5,204 bases of DNA. Origin: an uncultured Veillonella sp. Its GTDB lineage: Bacteria; Bacillota; Negativicutes; Veillonellales; Veillonellaceae. The stretch spans positions 1 to 5,204 of the forward strand of contig CAKQBP010000115.1 in assembly GCA_934216375.1 (NCBI GenBank). Reading direction: 5' to 3'. The position numbers and the translations under genes are program-made. Shown here one piece after another: positions 4,808-5,204 of the stretch; the stretch's first letter is position 1, and each line of letters starts with the position of its first letter. Below the pieces are notes generated by a model. It made no database searches. It was not told the DNA's origin and saw only the letters and a list, made by a program, of their open reading frames with translations.

Positions 4808-5204
4808 TTATTTACGCAAACCGCCAATTTTATCTTTCGCTGTGTTAACAGTGTTTGCAGCAACATCTTTTGCTGTCTCTACAGCATCAGAAGCTTTAGT
4901 TTTTGCAGTTTCTACTGCTACCTGTGCAGAAGCTTTTGCCACTTCTACACCACCTTTTGCGAATTCTTTAGCTACTTCAATACCTTCTTTAGCAGAATCA
5001 AGTTTTTCTTTCGCTGCATCAGAAACCTTTGCTACAACTTCTGCTGCGTTATCATGAATTTGGTATTTTGTTTCATTATTCCATTTATTGATGGCGGGTG
5101 TTACTTTTTCTTCGTAAACTTGCTTTAAAGATTCTTTAGCAAGACCTGTTTCGTTAGCAATCCCAGCCCATACGTCACGTTGACCTTGAGTGAAAGGAAT
5201 ACTA
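4808..5204 (-). CDS. Ala/Lys-rich 11-mer repeat protein (LEA- or synuclein-like), N-terminus beyond window edge
   Basis: The minus-strand frame is open from the right edge to a TAA at 4810-4808, giving 131 residues with no Met, so the start lies outside. Residue numbers here count from the edge. Residues 1-50 (SIPFTQGQRDVWAGIANETG at the start, then LKQVYEEKVTPAINKW) are a mixed, probably helical region I do not recognise. From about 67 to the end the sequence falls into 11-residue units starting with Ala-Lys: AKEFAKGGVEV (78-88), AKASAQVAVET (89-99), AKTKASDAVET (100-110), AKDVAANTVNT (111-121), AKDKIGGLRK (122-131). Such 11-mers form amphipathic 11/3 helices in LEA group 3 proteins, apolipoproteins and synucleins, where they bind membranes or protect against drying. 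Nothing in the visible part suggests a membrane span or signal. It probably shares a transcript with the DUF1232 gene. The coding call is strong; the function is analogy only. Confidence 0.85.
   Translation of the reverse strand, partial: SIPFTQGQRDVWAGIANETGLAKESLKQVYEEKVTPAINKWNNETKYQIHDNAAEVVAKVSDAAKEKLDSAKEGIEVAKEFAKGGVEVAKASAQVAVETAKTKASDAVETAKDVAANTVNTAKDKIGGLRK
4841..5005 (-). repeat. 33-bp coding repeat encoding 11-residue amphipathic units
   Basis: Five consecutive units of 33 bp encode 11-residue blocks, four of them starting Ala-Lys (4972-4841) and a more diverged one before them (5005-4973, KLDSAKEGIEV). A partial sixth follows to the stop. The DNA copies differ at many positions while the residue pattern holds, which suggests an old duplication kept by protein-level selection. 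Confidence 0.8.

Noticed and set aside
4806..4820. Small inverted repeat GCGT/ACGC around the stop of the 11-mer repeat gene
   Set aside because: The stem is only 4 bp and no T-tract follows, so it is not a credible terminator.
4622..5128. Plus-strand open frame of 168 codons rich in Cys, Phe and Ser
   Set aside because: It is the antisense of the DUF1232 gene and the Ala/Lys repeat gene. Its odd composition is the mirror of GCN/AAA codons, and it has no ribosome binding site or family resemblance.

Overview
This is a low-GC bacterial window (about 40% G+C by eye) in which every supported gene lies on the minus strand. AGGAGG-type ribosome binding sites, a textbook sigma-70/sigma-A promoter (TTGACA, 17-bp spacer, TAGAAT) and two U-tailed hairpin terminators point to a Firmicute. 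The protein sequences look most like the Negativicutes (a Veillonella-like organism). That placement is recognition from memory and was not searched.

Layout, in the direction of transcription (right to left). (1) 5204-4808 is the C-terminal part of an alanine/lysine-rich protein built on an 11-residue repeat (LEA- or synuclein-like amphipathic helix), cut by the window edge. After 22 bp follows a small DUF1232/YkvA-type membrane protein (4785-4441). This pair ends at a hairpin terminator (4427-4385). (2) A strong promoter (4387-4359), whose -35 box sits in the T-tract of that terminator, starts a tight four-gene operon. Its genes are a hotdog-fold YbgC/FadM-type acyl-CoA thioesterase (4324-3905), glutamate racemase murI (3912-3109), an unrecognised single-pass membrane protein (3096-2557) and a CofE-like (F420-0:L-glutamate ligase family) protein (2544-1894). 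The junctions are an 8-bp overlap and then two 12-bp gaps in which the upstream stop codon abuts or shares a base with the next Shine-Dalgarno. A perfect 12-bp hairpin with a T6 tail ends the operon (1887-1851). (3) An AT-rich spacer of about 190 bp carries degenerate direct repeats with a 21-24 bp period. (4) A hydantoinase/5-oxoprolinase A-type protein (1700 to beyond position 1) has its own strong ribosome binding site and runs off the left edge.

Several genes share a glutamate theme: MurI makes D-glutamate, CofE-family enzymes ligate L-glutamate, and some HyuA-family enzymes open 5-oxoproline to glutamate. Whether they form one pathway is inference. The points most worth checking are the CofE-like protein with no sign of an F420 pathway in this window, co-transcribed with an unknown membrane-anchored protein and a MurI whose usual 'PYG' substrate loop reads 'PVG', and the 11-mer repeat protein. 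No RNA genes, CRISPR arrays, insertion sequences or phage genes were seen.
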